From an uncultured Acidobacteriia bacterium (GTDB lineage Bacteria > Acidobacteriota > Terriglobia > Bryobacterales > Bryobacteraceae), in contig CAIYVZ010000024.1 of NCBI GenBank assembly GCA_903929755.1, forward strand, positions 39,247 to 103,246: a DNA stretch of 64,000 nt. Reading direction: 5' to 3'. Below are positions 27,801-35,819 of this stretch, piece by piece (position 1 is the stretch's first letter; each line of letters begins with the position of its first letter). Both the position numbers and the translations under genes were made by a program. The notes beneath the pieces are model-generated. The model did not search any database, was not told where the DNA came from, and saw only the letters and a list, made by a program, of their open reading frames with translations.

Positions 27801-28609
27801 GGTTTCTGCGCCCCCTGCGCATTGGCGTACCACTCCTGTGCGTTCAGTTCCGTGTTGCGGAAGAATTCGTACGCCGAGCCGTGATACTGATTGGTGCCCG
27901 AGCGGGTCGCGATGGAAACATTCGCGCCCGAGTTCCGCCCTTCTTCAGCGGACGGATTCGAGGTGGTCACCTTGAACTCCTGCACGTTATCCGGGTTCAG
28001 CCGGAAGATATTGCTGGTCGGGTTCGGGCTGGTGGATTCGTTCGCTTCAATGCCGTCGATGGTGACATTGGCCGCGCCGGCGCGCGCGCCGTTCACGTTC
28101 ACCGTGTTGCCGGAACGCTGCACCACTCCCGGTTCATACATGATGAGGTTCAGCGGATTGCGACCATTCAGCGGCAGCGTGACAATGGCCTTGCGTTCAA
28201 TTACATTGCCAATCACCGCGTTGGTCGTCTGCAGCGTTTCCGCAGAGGCCGTCACCTCAACGCTTTCCGAAACCGCGCCCACTTCCAGTGCGATATCAAT
28301 GGTGAGCGGCGTGTTGATTTGCACTGTGTTGCCGTTTCGAACGGCAGCCTTAAAGCCGGTGGCCTCAACGCGAACCAGGTAAGACCCGACCGAAATTGCG
28401 GGGAACGAAAAAACGCCCGCGTCGGTGGTCTCCTGGCGGCTGGCGACGCCGGTATTTTCATTCGTCAGCGTGACGGCGGCGCGAGGTACGGCCGAGCCGG
28501 AAGCGTCACGAACCGTGCCGGAGATCTGGGAGGTGGAAGTTTGCCCGAACGCGGAGAGCGCAAGAACGAGCGTTGCAATTGGGAGAGAAAAACGTTGTGA
28601 AATTCGCAA
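24818..28609 (-). CDS. second Oar-like TonB-dependent receptor with carboxypeptidase-regulatory domain
   Basis: Start TTG 28609 is chosen because AAAGGGG lies eight bases upstream and the next residues R-I-S-Q-R-F-S-L-P-I-A-T form a signal peptide; the longer frame begins at TTG 28627. After the signal come Q-I-S-G-T-V-R-D-A-S-G-S-A-V-P-R (regulatory beta-sandwich), the L-P-L-N-G-R-N-P plug motif, and a long barrel ending L-K-L-T-F. About 1260 residues. The product resembles the first receptor only at the family level. Its end is followed by a strong intrinsic terminator. The gene is divergent from ggt. Confidence 0.93.
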   Translation of the reverse strand: MRISQRFSLPIATLVLALSAFGQTSTSQISGTVRDASGSAVPRAAVTLTNENTGVASRQETTDAGVFSFPAISVGSYLVRVEATGFKAAVRNGNTVQINTPLTIDIALEVGAVSESVEVTASAETLQTTNAVIGNVIERKAIVTLPLNGRNPLNLIMYEPGVVQRSGNTVNVNGARAGAANVTIDGIEANESTSPNPTSNIFRLNPDNVQEFKVTTSNPSAEEGRNSGANVSIATRSGTNQYHGSAYEFFRNTELNAQEWYANAQGAQKPLIQLNQYGFEVGGPIRKNKTFFFGSWQGQKVNFSDPIDKTFGAVSLYTPSALSGVYRYFVPNAASPLVLGGQKITQNSSLLVDPKTGALANGVRNCTSPSDLNCVASYNLFAADPRNVGIDAAVKKVLGGYPSPNNYSSSGDGLNVGGYSWNSPTKVRGPQYMLRVDHTINDKNNMFFRWLGAEQNTLLGDPLNGRPIVLPGFPPRGEVFRPAQNYALGFRTILSPRLVNELTLGYSRWQFLFTQGEANPLFPNTPRFTFNNSTVDYTANPRTFRAVSTPQIVENLSFLTGRHVMRFGGNIRMYQHNDQRGDVGGNSLVPAISLSRSTRPPAGFTLPGAGIAATDLTRLQGTINDLLGIPAGLTQVFLGDVAHDTFLPFKSGNAVTLWSQGQRLKQYNFYAQDEFKFRQNITISVGMRWEINPPPTEAGNRAYVPNRNIDGSEGPVTFVHADRWYKNFNYGAIAPRLGITWAPGKFPKTVIRAGFGQAFDPINSFQVTSVATAVPGQAFTCSSSFSGTNGALVTTPGCQAVTDLRLGSGFINEMTPPTVKPSSFLTPPIQNYSNAPAARVFDPNIKLPTVHMWNLTIQHELPAGVVVSAGYVGRRGTRLYRSWDVNQIDAKPILSSFTAMQKNVAIGGGCRADGTLTSGAACPGANAVPLLASGVVNQAFVNSATTTTDISQNAAGNFAGRVEQSTTAGKLRANQQFAQILMIDNGADSSYHAAQFTFRKRFDQAGFLLNGAYTFSKSLDDLSLDPVAATVGGGLTSTNSRTPADGRNYRNEKARSDFDQKHVMNMSGIYELPFGQGKRFLGKSGRAANLAIGGWSVNGIYTYQSGEPFTVRSGVLTANFSAQSRAALKPGATMPVAQLQDKAGVVGPVFFANADAFTFPNAGDLGLGRNIFQGPGYWNMDASLAKSFTVTERVKAVFRAEAFNALNHPSFRNPRDASVGSPAITSGVFGQACCVTLSTASSATTNQNGESWRVLQLALKLTF

Positions 28610-28684
28610 GACTGATACCCCTTTCAAGCAGTCAAACGTGGTGCTTATGGCTCAATTGTAGCCACAAAGGGATAATCAACGTAT

Positions 28685-30415
28685 ATGCGACCCCGCCGCG
28701 CCCTTCTTCTCAGCTTGTTGTTTATTCTGCCCGCAGCTGGCCAGGAACGCTCCCAAAGCGGTCTCGACTTCGAGGGCATCCGCCCGCAAATTTCCCAGCC
28801 CGAGCGCGCGCCTCATGCCATGGTGGCTTCCACCCATGAACTGGCTACCGCGGTTGGCCTCCAAATTCTGCGCAAAGGCGGCAATGCTGTGGACGCCGCT
28901 GTAGCCGTCGGTTTCGCCCTCGCCGTGGTTCACCCGGAAGCCGGAAATCTGGGCGGAGGCGGCTACATGGTGGTCCGCATGAAGGATGGTCGTGTCAAGG
29001 CCTTCGACTATAAGGAAACCGTGCCGGCCGCCACACGTCTCGATGCCTTCCCGGACAGTACGAAGATCCCCGTCGGCTACAAGTCGGCCGGCGTCCCTGG
29101 AACCGTAGCAGGCCTGGCCCTGGCGCACCAGCGCTTCGGCAAACTGCCCTGGGCTGCCGTGCTCCTGCCCGCGCAGCAACTCGCCGAAAAGGGTTTTCCC
29201 GCCTCGCAACGCATGGAACTCGTGCTGCGCCTGCAAGTCCCCGTCATGAAGGCCTTCCCGGAGACCGCGAAAGTTTTCCTGCACGGTTCCGACCAACCCC
29301 TCAAGCAGGGAGAACTGGTCAAACTGCCGGATCTCGCCGCCACCATCGCCCGCATTCGTAAAAACGGTCCGAAGGAGTTCTACGAAGGGGAGACCGCCCG
29401 CCTCATCGCCGCCGACATGAAGGCGGAAGGGGGCTTCATGACACTGGAAGACCTGAAAGCCTATCAGGCCATCGAGAAGGCTCCGCTCGTCGGCAACTAT
29501 CGAGGCAACAAGATCATCACCATGCCTCCCAGCAGTTCCGGCGGTTTCGTCCTCCTCGAAATGCTCAACGTTCTCGGCCATTTCGACATGGCGCCCGGCA
29601 TGGAGGGCTCCGTGGATTCCAGACACCTTCTGGTGGAAGCCATGCGGCGCGGCTTCCGCGACCGCCTGCTCTATGCGGCCGACCCAAAAGTTGCGCCCAT
29701 GCCGATGGAGCAATTGCTGAGCGCTGCTTATGCCGATCGCATGGCCGCCACCATCCACAAAGACGGCCGCCTCACTCCGGTGAACGAACTGCCCTCTCTA
29801 ACGCAGGGGCAGGGCGGCGTCTCCCCCGCCGAATCCCCCCACACCACGCACTTCAGCGTGGTCGACGAAGAAGGCAACCTCGTCTCGAACACCTACACGC
29901 TGGGCAGTTTTTACGGTGCTCAGGTGATCATCCGCAAGACCGGCGTGCTGCTGGGCGATATGGTCGGGACCATCGTTGCCGGCGAGAAAGCCAATCGCGG
30001 TTCCAGGCCCAAAGCCAACCCTCTCACCCCCGGCGCTCGCCTGGTCTCCACCATGGCACCCACCATTGTGATCCGGCCCGATGGCTCGCCGTGGGTCGCG
30101 CTGGGAACGCCCGGAGGCGTCACCATTCCCAGCACCCTGGTACAGGTTCTGGTGAACCTCATCGACTACAAGATGCCCCTGCGCGATGCTATCGAATATC
30201 CCCGCATTCACGATGCCTTTGTCCCGGACCAGATTGATGCCGAGCCCGGCGCTGTCGTCTTCGACGTGGGCCAGAAACTCACCGAACTCGGCTACAAGCT
30301 GAATCCGAAACTGCGCGCCCAGGGCGATATCCACGCTGTAGCTATCGAAGAAAAGACCAACATGCGCCAAGGCTGGTCCGATGGTCGCCGCGGTGGCCAC
30401 GCTTCCGGGTACTAA
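28685..30415 (+). CDS. ggt: gamma-glutamyltransferase
   Basis: The 576-residue precursor has an N-terminal signal (M-R-P-R-R-A-L-L-L-S) and is exported. The catalytic nucleophile is T387 of H-T-T-H-F-S-V-V-D, where autocleavage would produce large and small subunits. Other conserved parts are R-K-G-G-N-A-V-D-A-A, G-L-G/N-L-G-G-G-G-Y and P-P-S-S-S-G-G. It hydrolyses or transfers gamma-glutamyl groups, for example from glutathione, in the periplasm. AAAGGGA lies upstream. It is divergent from the Oar-like receptor; the 75-base space between must hold both promoters. Confidence 0.96.
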   Translation: MRPRRALLLSLLFILPAAGQERSQSGLDFEGIRPQISQPERAPHAMVASTHELATAVGLQILRKGGNAVDAAVAVGFALAVVHPEAGNLGGGGYMVVRMKDGRVKAFDYKETVPAATRLDAFPDSTKIPVGYKSAGVPGTVAGLALAHQRFGKLPWAAVLLPAQQLAEKGFPASQRMELVLRLQVPVMKAFPETAKVFLHGSDQPLKQGELVKLPDLAATIARIRKNGPKEFYEGETARLIAADMKAEGGFMTLEDLKAYQAIEKAPLVGNYRGNKIITMPPSSSGGFVLLEMLNVLGHFDMAPGMEGSVDSRHLLVEAMRRGFRDRLLYAADPKVAPMPMEQLLSAAYADRMAATIHKDGRLTPVNELPSLTQGQGGVSPAESPHTTHFSVVDEEGNLVSNTYTLGSFYGAQVIIRKTGVLLGDMVGTIVAGEKANRGSRPKANPLTPGARLVSTMAPTIVIRPDGSPWVALGTPGGVTIPSTLVQVLVNLIDYKMPLRDAIEYPRIHDAFVPDQIDAEPGAVVFDVGQKLTELGYKLNPKLRAQGDIHAVAIEEKTNMRQGWSDGRRGGHASGY

Positions 30416-30556
30416 GGCGTTCAGCCGAATAATTGGCGGTTTGTACTCGGGCATCGGGTCGCGGTGGAGCTTCAATTCCACCAGCGTCGTGGTGTGTGGG
30501 TGGAAGCACGTGCTCCCGTCGTCCAGACGGTTGGACCTGATCAACAATGCGGACCG
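30416..30556 (-). pseudogene. relic of the C-terminus of the lipase-like gene at 37954
   Basis: On the minus strand about 47 codons match the last residues of the hydrolase encoded at 37954-39396: shared pieces include N-R-L-x-x-G-x-T, T-T-T-L-V-E-L-K-L, R-x-P and P-P-x-x-R-L. The stop of ggt lies directly beside it, and no start or stop belongs to the relic itself. It is all that remains of a second copy of that gene, or of a common C-terminal domain. The rest of 30557-30617 shows only the upstream region of the methyltransferase. Confidence 0.7.
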
Positions 30557-30617
30557 ACCTCCAGGCTCATCTTGCATGAGGCAAGTGTGAGCTCCGGAAA
30601 AATGGTAAAGTCAGGGC

Positions 30618-31385
30618 ATGGTGGCAAAGTGCGGGACATTCGCGCCAGTTGCTCTGGCATCAGTCTCCCTGATACTGTTCGCCTGCTTCGTGCGTGCCGC
30701 GGCGGATCCTCTTACGGACCCTCTGCTTGGCCCGATTCAGGCTCAGTTGGCCGCGCTTGATGGGCCAACCGGATACTATTCCACAGCCTATCGCCCGTCC
30801 GAGACCCTGTACTGGAGCCATCTGCCCCAGTGGATGCGAAATGATTCGGCAGGGCACCGGGTAACGGCGGTGCTCGACATCGGGTGCGGGTACGGAACTC
30901 TCCTGGCGCTCGCCGCGCAGATCTACTCCGCCCAGGCGCACTGCATGGATGTGACGCACTACATCCCGGAATTCGGAAGGCTCCGGGGCTTCCATTTTGT
31001 AAAGGGCAATATCCAGACAGATCCGGTACCGCCACCGGGTCAATTCGGTGTGATCGTGATGACCGAAGTATTGGAACACTTCAATTTCGATCCCCTGCCC
31101 ACGCTGAAGAAAATTCACGACTCCCTGACGCCCGATGGCGTATTTTTTCTTACAACGCCGGATGCGTCCGCGTGGGGAAGGCAAACCAAATATTACTCCC
31201 GACTGAAGGATTTGCCTCCTGTCGATGCCTCGAAGCCCTTCATTGACGACCATATTTGGGTTTATGACCGCAAGGAACTGCTGGATTTGGTGGCACGGGC
31301 CGGTTTCAGAGTTGTGAACCTCGACTACGCGCCGGGAGTCGGACACCGGCACTTTAATCTGGAATTAAGAAGAGAAAAGCAATGA
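30618..31385 (+). CDS. class I SAM-dependent methyltransferase with N-terminal export/membrane segment
   Basis: The protein has a hydrophobic N-terminus (residues about 8-28) followed by a class I methyltransferase: motif I V-L-D-I-G-C-G-Y-G-T, then motif around M-T-E-V-L-E-H-F, and P-D-G-V-F-F-L-T-T-P. This is the Methyltransf_11/23 type. An export signal on a SAM-dependent enzyme is unusual; the hydrophobic start may instead be a membrane anchor with a cytoplasmic domain. The stop overlaps the start of the PEP-CTERM gene by four bases (ATGA), so they are coupled and the methyltransferase may act on the surface polymer or protein. Confidence 0.82.
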   Translation: MVAKCGTFAPVALASVSLILFACFVRAAADPLTDPLLGPIQAQLAALDGPTGYYSTAYRPSETLYWSHLPQWMRNDSAGHRVTAVLDIGCGYGTLLALAAQIYSAQAHCMDVTHYIPEFGRLRGFHFVKGNIQTDPVPPPGQFGVIVMTEVLEHFNFDPLPTLKKIHDSLTPDGVFFLTTPDASAWGRQTKYYSRLKDLPPVDASKPFIDDHIWVYDRKELLDLVARAGFRVVNLDYAPGVGHRHFNLELRREKQ

Positions 31386-32734
31386 CGCTTGGTAGCATTC
31401 CGCACTTGGCCGTTGTTGTTGCGGCAGTCTTTCTGGTGACCAGTAAAGGCGTGGCATCTCCTGTGACGAGTGTCTGGCTGGGCGGCGCCGGAGTATGGAG
31501 CGATCCGTCAAAATGGCTCGCAGGGTCAGGAATTCCGAATGAGGGCTATCAGGTTCTGGTGCAGAATACGGAAGACCCTTCCAGGGTGACGGTAGATGTT
31601 GTCACTCCGGCGCTGAACAATCTCGCCATTGCGTCTCTGGGCCACGTTGCTATTGACGGCGGGCTTACGGCGGGGAATATCCAGTCGTTTGGCGGCTTGG
31701 TAGTCAACTCTGGGGGCACGCTGAACATCGGGGCTGACGGCTTTGTCCAGGACGGGGCTTTCGCGGCCACCACGGTAATGCAGGGCGCGGTAGTTGTGGA
31801 CTCCGGGACATGGTCTCAGGGGGCTGGCAGCCTTGCTGTGGGTGGGACGCTTGCCACTCCGTTGTTTCATGTGACCGGCGGATCGGTCACCGCAGGCAGC
31901 GGCGGCTGGCTGGCAGTCGGGTCGGGCGGGTATACGCAGGATGGGGCTGTTTCCACACGCGTGGAATCGGGCGGGAGGCTTACAGTTGACGGCGCATATG
32001 GCCAGGGAAATGGCAGCACCCAAGTGGACGGCCTTCTTTCGGCCTCGCTTTTTCACGTGACCGGAGGCACGGTTGGCGTCGGTTCAGGCGGTACCGTCTT
32101 GGTTGGCGGCGACGGTTATATCCAGGGCAACGCTACCACAACCCTGTCTCGCCACGGCCTGCTGGTGGTTTCGGGAGGCGACTTTTCTCAGGAGATCGGG
32201 ACGACCACGCACCTGGACGGGACGCTCACCGCCAACAACTTGAACAATAGCGGGCTGGTTGATGGCTCGGGCTCGTTACGGGGAAACCTTGTCAACCGGG
32301 GGACATTATCGCCAGGGGACGGGCAACCAGGGGCTCGAACGCCCGGAATATTCTCCGTGTCGGGCGACTACGCGCAGTCGGGTTTTCTCGATATCGATAT
32401 TGCGGGCGAGGGGGCGAATGATCTGCTTCGCATCGGAGGGACGGCTTCATTCGACGGAACGCTCGATATCGCTCTCGATGCGGGATTTGTGCCGTCCGAT
32501 GGAGCAAGGTTCATGATCGCCACCTATACGGCTTCAGCGGGAACGTTTTATAACGTTTTTGGCACGGGTCTGCCAGAGGGCGATCGCTGGCTGGCAATCT
32601 ACGATCCGGACGCACTTTACGTCCAGTTTGTATCAGTCACCAACAGCGTGCCCGAAGCGTCGAGCGGTGTTCTGTTGGTGCTTGGCCTGCTGGCCTCGGG
32701 TCTTGCCTCAAGGCGCGGTCTGAGGCGAGGTTAG
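31382..32734 (+). CDS. PEP-CTERM-sorted beta-helical repeat protein
   Basis: The 450-residue secreted protein has a signal peptide, then V-W-L-G-G-A-G-V-W-S-D-P-S-K-W, a start found in autotransporter-like passenger domains. Repeats with G-G-x-x-x-V-x-x-G-G, H-V-T-G-G-x-V and G-G-x-G-G-Y-x-Q-x build a parallel beta-helix (residues about 60-310). The C-terminus has the PEP-CTERM sorting signal: V-P-E-A followed by a hydrophobic helix and basic S-R-R-G-L-R-R. Proteins of this type are exported and cleaved by an exosortase. The start is coupled to the methyltransferase gene. The stop overlaps the convergent YaiO-like stop by four bases. Confidence 0.85.
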   Translation: MTLGSIPHLAVVVAAVFLVTSKGVASPVTSVWLGGAGVWSDPSKWLAGSGIPNEGYQVLVQNTEDPSRVTVDVVTPALNNLAIASLGHVAIDGGLTAGNIQSFGGLVVNSGGTLNIGADGFVQDGAFAATTVMQGAVVVDSGTWSQGAGSLAVGGTLATPLFHVTGGSVTAGSGGWLAVGSGGYTQDGAVSTRVESGGRLTVDGAYGQGNGSTQVDGLLSASLFHVTGGTVGVGSGGTVLVGGDGYIQGNATTTLSRHGLLVVSGGDFSQEIGTTTHLDGTLTANNLNNSGLVDGSGSLRGNLVNRGTLSPGDGQPGARTPGIFSVSGDYAQSGFLDIDIAGEGANDLLRIGGTASFDGTLDIALDAGFVPSDGARFMIATYTASAGTFYNVFGTGLPEGDRWLAIYDPDALYVQFVSVTNSVPEASSGVLLVLGLLASGLASRRGLRRG

Positions 32735-33543
32735 AACTCAAAAAACGCTCGGGTACTGAAGCTGTATCGCTGGTAACTGTTGCGGGCGTCCTGAAAGCCT
32801 CCGGAGACAGCGATTCCGAAGTTCCGCGTCAACCATTTGCGATAGAAGAGGTCTGCGGAAAAGCTGGAATAGCGGACCTCGAGGGGGGCCAGCGCCAGTT
32901 CTCGGTAGGCCTGACGCCCCACCCCAATTGTCATACCTGCCCAGTGCCGTCCCTCATGGCCCTGCTGGATGGCGAAGAGACCGGACCCCGACCAGAGAGC
33001 GCCCGGCGAGGTGCGATTGAAGAACACCTCGCCATCCAGCACGAACGAACCTTTGTAAAACAAAAGTCCGGGATTGATCATGGTGCCACTTCCAGCGCTG
33101 CCAAGGGTGTAGCGGCTAACGCCAACGCCGGCAACCAGACTGCGCCGGGGCGGTAGCTTCCACCATGCCTTGACGTCGTAGCGGAAGCGAGGGAAGAGCA
33201 GTCGCGTCGTGCCGCCGGCATCCGTACCAGAGACGGATTGGGTGGTGAAGAAATTGGGCGTCCAGTTGGCATAGGAGAAGAATGCATAGTACCGCTGCGT
33301 TCCGGCGTCGCTTGTGCGGGAGTCAAAGGTGAGTGCCGGGATAAACCTGGGATTCTTGCGAATCCACAGCGTGGCGTTGGCTCCACGCCACAGGCCCCCG
33401 CCGTTGTTAAAGTCCACACCGTATCCGCCGACTTCGAGCCGGTAAGGCAGAGCCGCGGGGACCTTGGCTGGTGTGTCGGTGCCTTGGGCGCAGAGGGTCG
33501 CACCGAAAACGACCATTGCGAGGAGACGGAGCGGAGTTGTCAT
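32731..33543 (-). CDS. YaiO-like outer-membrane beta-barrel protein
   Basis: The 270-residue protein has a signal peptide and then alternating aromatic and polar strands that end F-E-F, typical of small outer-membrane barrels. Segments such as Y-Y-A-F-F-S-Y-A-N-W and R-Y-S-F-S-T-R-A-F-F-E-F fit. YaiO-family barrels are found with glycosyltransferase loci that export surface polysaccharide. Its ATG overlaps the stop of the bactofilin-like gene by four bases, placing it as the last gene of the operon. A role as export pore is inference. Confidence 0.6.
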   Translation of the reverse strand: MTTPLRLLAMVVFGATLCAQGTDTPAKVPAALPYRLEVGGYGVDFNNGGGLWRGANATLWIRKNPRFIPALTFDSRTSDAGTQRYYAFFSYANWTPNFFTTQSVSGTDAGGTTRLLFPRFRYDVKAWWKLPPRRSLVAGVGVSRYTLGSAGSGTMINPGLLFYKGSFVLDGEVFFNRTSPGALWSGSGLFAIQQGHEGRHWAGMTIGVGRQAYRELALAPLEVRYSSFSADLFYRKWLTRNFGIAVSGGFQDARNSYQRYSFSTRAFFEF

Positions 33544-34457
33544 GGCCGGACCTCAATTCCGGTAGCGGAAGCCACCTTGCCCCTGATAAGAACATCGGGG
33601 CCCAGAATAATCACGTCGTTGGCATAAGCGACGACGGGCAAGGGGCCTTCGCCGCGGACTCCCTGCTCCAACCGAAGGCTCCGGCCAGCGCGCAGCACCC
33701 GTTCGAAGCGAGTTTGTTCGTCGAGAATCATATCGCCCCCACAAACCAGGTTGCCGCGGCAGACCGACCCCGCCGCCACCCGAAGATTGCCGGAAGCCCG
33801 AATGTCACCGCTGAGGTTGCTTTCGGGACCGGCGGAAAAGGAACCCAGCACCACGAGATTTGCTTCCAGAATCAGGGTCCCGGCATGAAAATCACCGCGG
33901 CAAAGCCAGGTATCGGTGGCAAGTCGGAGCAGGTCGGGGTGACTGTCTTCCCGGGAGATCCGGAGAACCGGGCCGGGGGAACGCGGAGCAAATACCGACA
34001 GCCCCCCACCAGCGCTGCGAATCAGCGGCGCACTGGCGGAGCCCAGTCGGATCTCGGTTCTTGAGGCAGTATGCCCGCCAACGGTACAATGGCTCGCCAG
34101 CGTCATTACACCTTCGCAGTCCGCGAACTCGACGATCCGGCTGCCATCGAGCAATGTGAGGTCGGCCTCGGAGACGACTGCCTGCGCTGTGGAGTTTTCT
34201 CCCATTACGCAGTCCGCCAGCGTATGAACAATCCCCGATGAGGAGTGTGGCGCACTGTGGAAGGCCGTCTGGAGGCTATCGGCAGCACGTCTTCCGGTAC
34301 GGACCATCGTCGCGTCGAAATTATCGGCGCGCCCGGATTCCATGTCGATCTCGTTACGCGACTGTGACTTCAAATGTGATAGCGCCCACCGGGCCCCTGC
34401 CAAATGAAGCACCAACAGCATCAGGAAAGCAGCGCCGAAGAGAATGGACGCCAACAT
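33540..34457 (-). CDS. bactofilin-like (polymer-forming) protein with N-terminal membrane helix
   Basis: ATG 34457 opens M-L-A-S-I-L-F-G, a hydrophobic segment that would anchor the protein. After a disordered stretch, the second half (residues about 130-300) has the repeated short-strand pattern of a beta-helix with L-R-V-A-A-G-S-V-C-R-G-N-L-V-C-G-G-D and V-V-L-G-S-F-S-A-G, as in polymer-forming cytoskeletal proteins (bactofilins). Such proteins can organise envelope biosynthesis machinery. Two bases separate it from the GT2 stop and four bases overlap the YaiO-like start. Confidence 0.6.
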   Translation of the reverse strand: MLASILFGAAFLMLLVLHLAGARWALSHLKSQSRNEIDMESGRADNFDATMVRTGRRAADSLQTAFHSAPHSSSGIVHTLADCVMGENSTAQAVVSEADLTLLDGSRIVEFADCEGVMTLASHCTVGGHTASRTEIRLGSASAPLIRSAGGGLSVFAPRSPGPVLRISREDSHPDLLRLATDTWLCRGDFHAGTLILEANLVVLGSFSAGPESNLSGDIRASGNLRVAAGSVCRGNLVCGGDMILDEQTRFERVLRAGRSLRLEQGVRGEGPLPVVAYANDVIILGPDVLIRGKVASATGIEVRP

Positions 34458-34459
34458 GT

Positions 34460-35776
34460 TCAACGCTTCGCGTCTCCGTTCCCCGGGTTTCCGGCTCCAT
34501 TTCCATTCCCGTTTGCATGGCGGCCTGTTTGATAGCGAATTGTCTTGTCCCACGTAAAACCCTGGCCGCGACCCCGCCGGATGTAGAAGGTAGTCAGAGC
34601 GGAGCAGACCGCTCCGGTGCTGGCGGCAAAGTTCAGCAGCGACAAAGGCAAAAGCAGCGCCCGGGCGACTTCGAGATCCAGAAAGCACGCCGCCGCCATC
34701 TCCAGGAGCGTGGCCTGACTCGAAAAGGTTTGGCAGGAGATGACGAGCAAGGCGAGAATTGCGGCGTCGGATGGCAGAGCATGGCCGCTCAGGAACAATG
34801 GAATGGAGGCCACCCAGCCTGCCACCATCACCGGGGCCGTCCAGTAGCAGGCAAGAACCAGAAAGAGGTCCAGCCGTTCGGGGATGCTCAGGTGGGGGGC
34901 TCTTAGAACCCGGAGCCCAAACCGATGGAAGCATTCGTTGTGGCCGATGACCCAGCGGCGCAACTGGGCGCGCCGCACCTCCCACGTCTGGGGAACCTGT
35001 TCGTAGCACTCCGCATGGTTGACGTAACTCACTCTCCACCCGGCAAGAACCAGCCGACAGGTGAGATCCGTATCTTCCGTGAGTGACTCCGTGTTCCAGC
35101 CGCCGACAGCCGCCAGGGCCGATGCGCGCACCCCGCCGACCGTACCTCCGAATTGCGGGGTCAGGCCCAGGCCAAAGCGGGCTTGTTGATTTACCTGATA
35201 ACCGGCCGCGCGCTCCAGTGAGAGTAGTCCCGACATGAGGCTGTCATGGGCGTTCGACGGAACCACTCTTCCCATCACAGCTGCCACCTGGGCATCCGCG
35301 AAAGGGGCGACCAGCATCTTGAGGATCGCCGGACCGGGGATGTAGTCGGCGTCGAAGATGACGATTACCTCGCCATGAGCATGTTCTGTGGCAAACTTGA
35401 GGGCCGCAGGTTTGCCACCTCGACCTTCAAGTCGGTCCAGGGCGCGAACCATGGGGTATTGGGCCGCAAAATCGGCAATCACCTGGCCGGTGCCGTCGCT
35501 CGAGCGATCGTTGACCGCCAGGATTTCAAGCAGGGCGGGATCGTAGTCGCTGTCGATGAGGGCCCGAAGAATGTCTGGCGCAACGGCCTCTTCTTTGTGC
35601 ATGGGAACAATGACGGAGAGGCTGGGAAGCTGAAACCCTTCGGTTTCAGAATAGTCCTCAGGCCTCGTTAGCTTGAGGCGGAAGAATGAGAACAAATAGT
35701 GTCGGACAGCGTAAACGAGCAGGATGGCGGCCGCAGCCAGAAAGACGCAACGCGACAGAAGAACAAGTGCATCCAT
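34460..35776 (-). CDS. processive GT2 glycosyltransferase (cellulose/poly-GlcNAc synthase-like)
   Basis: The 438-residue membrane protein has one N-terminal helix, then a GT2 domain with V-N-D-R-S-S-D, F-D-A-D-Y (DxD), the E-D-T-D-L catalytic acid and A-Q-L-R-R-W (QxxRW), which together define processive beta-glycan synthases. Three or four C-terminal helices follow. It would polymerise a surface polysaccharide at the cytoplasmic membrane. The ATG is preceded by GGGGGA inside a 20-bp tandem repeat. The polysaccharide made is unknown; no PilZ or PgaA partner is visible. It is the second gene of the four-gene operon. Confidence 0.88.
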   Translation of the reverse strand: MDALVLLSRCVFLAAAAILLVYAVRHYLFSFFRLKLTRPEDYSETEGFQLPSLSVIVPMHKEEAVAPDILRALIDSDYDPALLEILAVNDRSSDGTGQVIADFAAQYPMVRALDRLEGRGGKPAALKFATEHAHGEVIVIFDADYIPGPAILKMLVAPFADAQVAAVMGRVVPSNAHDSLMSGLLSLERAAGYQVNQQARFGLGLTPQFGGTVGGVRASALAAVGGWNTESLTEDTDLTCRLVLAGWRVSYVNHAECYEQVPQTWEVRRAQLRRWVIGHNECFHRFGLRVLRAPHLSIPERLDLFLVLACYWTAPVMVAGWVASIPLFLSGHALPSDAAILALLVISCQTFSSQATLLEMAAACFLDLEVARALLLPLSLLNFAASTGAVCSALTTFYIRRGRGQGFTWDKTIRYQTGRHANGNGNGAGNPGNGDAKR

Positions 35777-35778
35777 TT

Positions 35779-35819
35779 TTAGGTCCCCCGGAGCATTTCA
35801 GGTCCCCCGGAGCATTTCA
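35779..35819 (-). repeat. tandem 20-bp repeat carrying the GT2 ribosome-binding site
   Basis: The unit CTGAAATGCTCCGGGGGAC (minus strand) occurs twice in tandem, with a further partial GGGGCCTG copy at the end of the upstream gene. Each copy has the purine-rich GGGGGA that serves as the ribosome site before the GT2 ATG. The stop codon of the exosortase-like gene lies in the first copy. Because the region is only 40 bases long and sits exactly between two genes, slippage could vary the GT2 leader length. Confidence 0.8.

Noticed and set aside
27296..28600. 434-codon frame antisense to the second receptor
   Set aside because: Shadow of the receptor frame; Arg/Val-rich with no family pattern.
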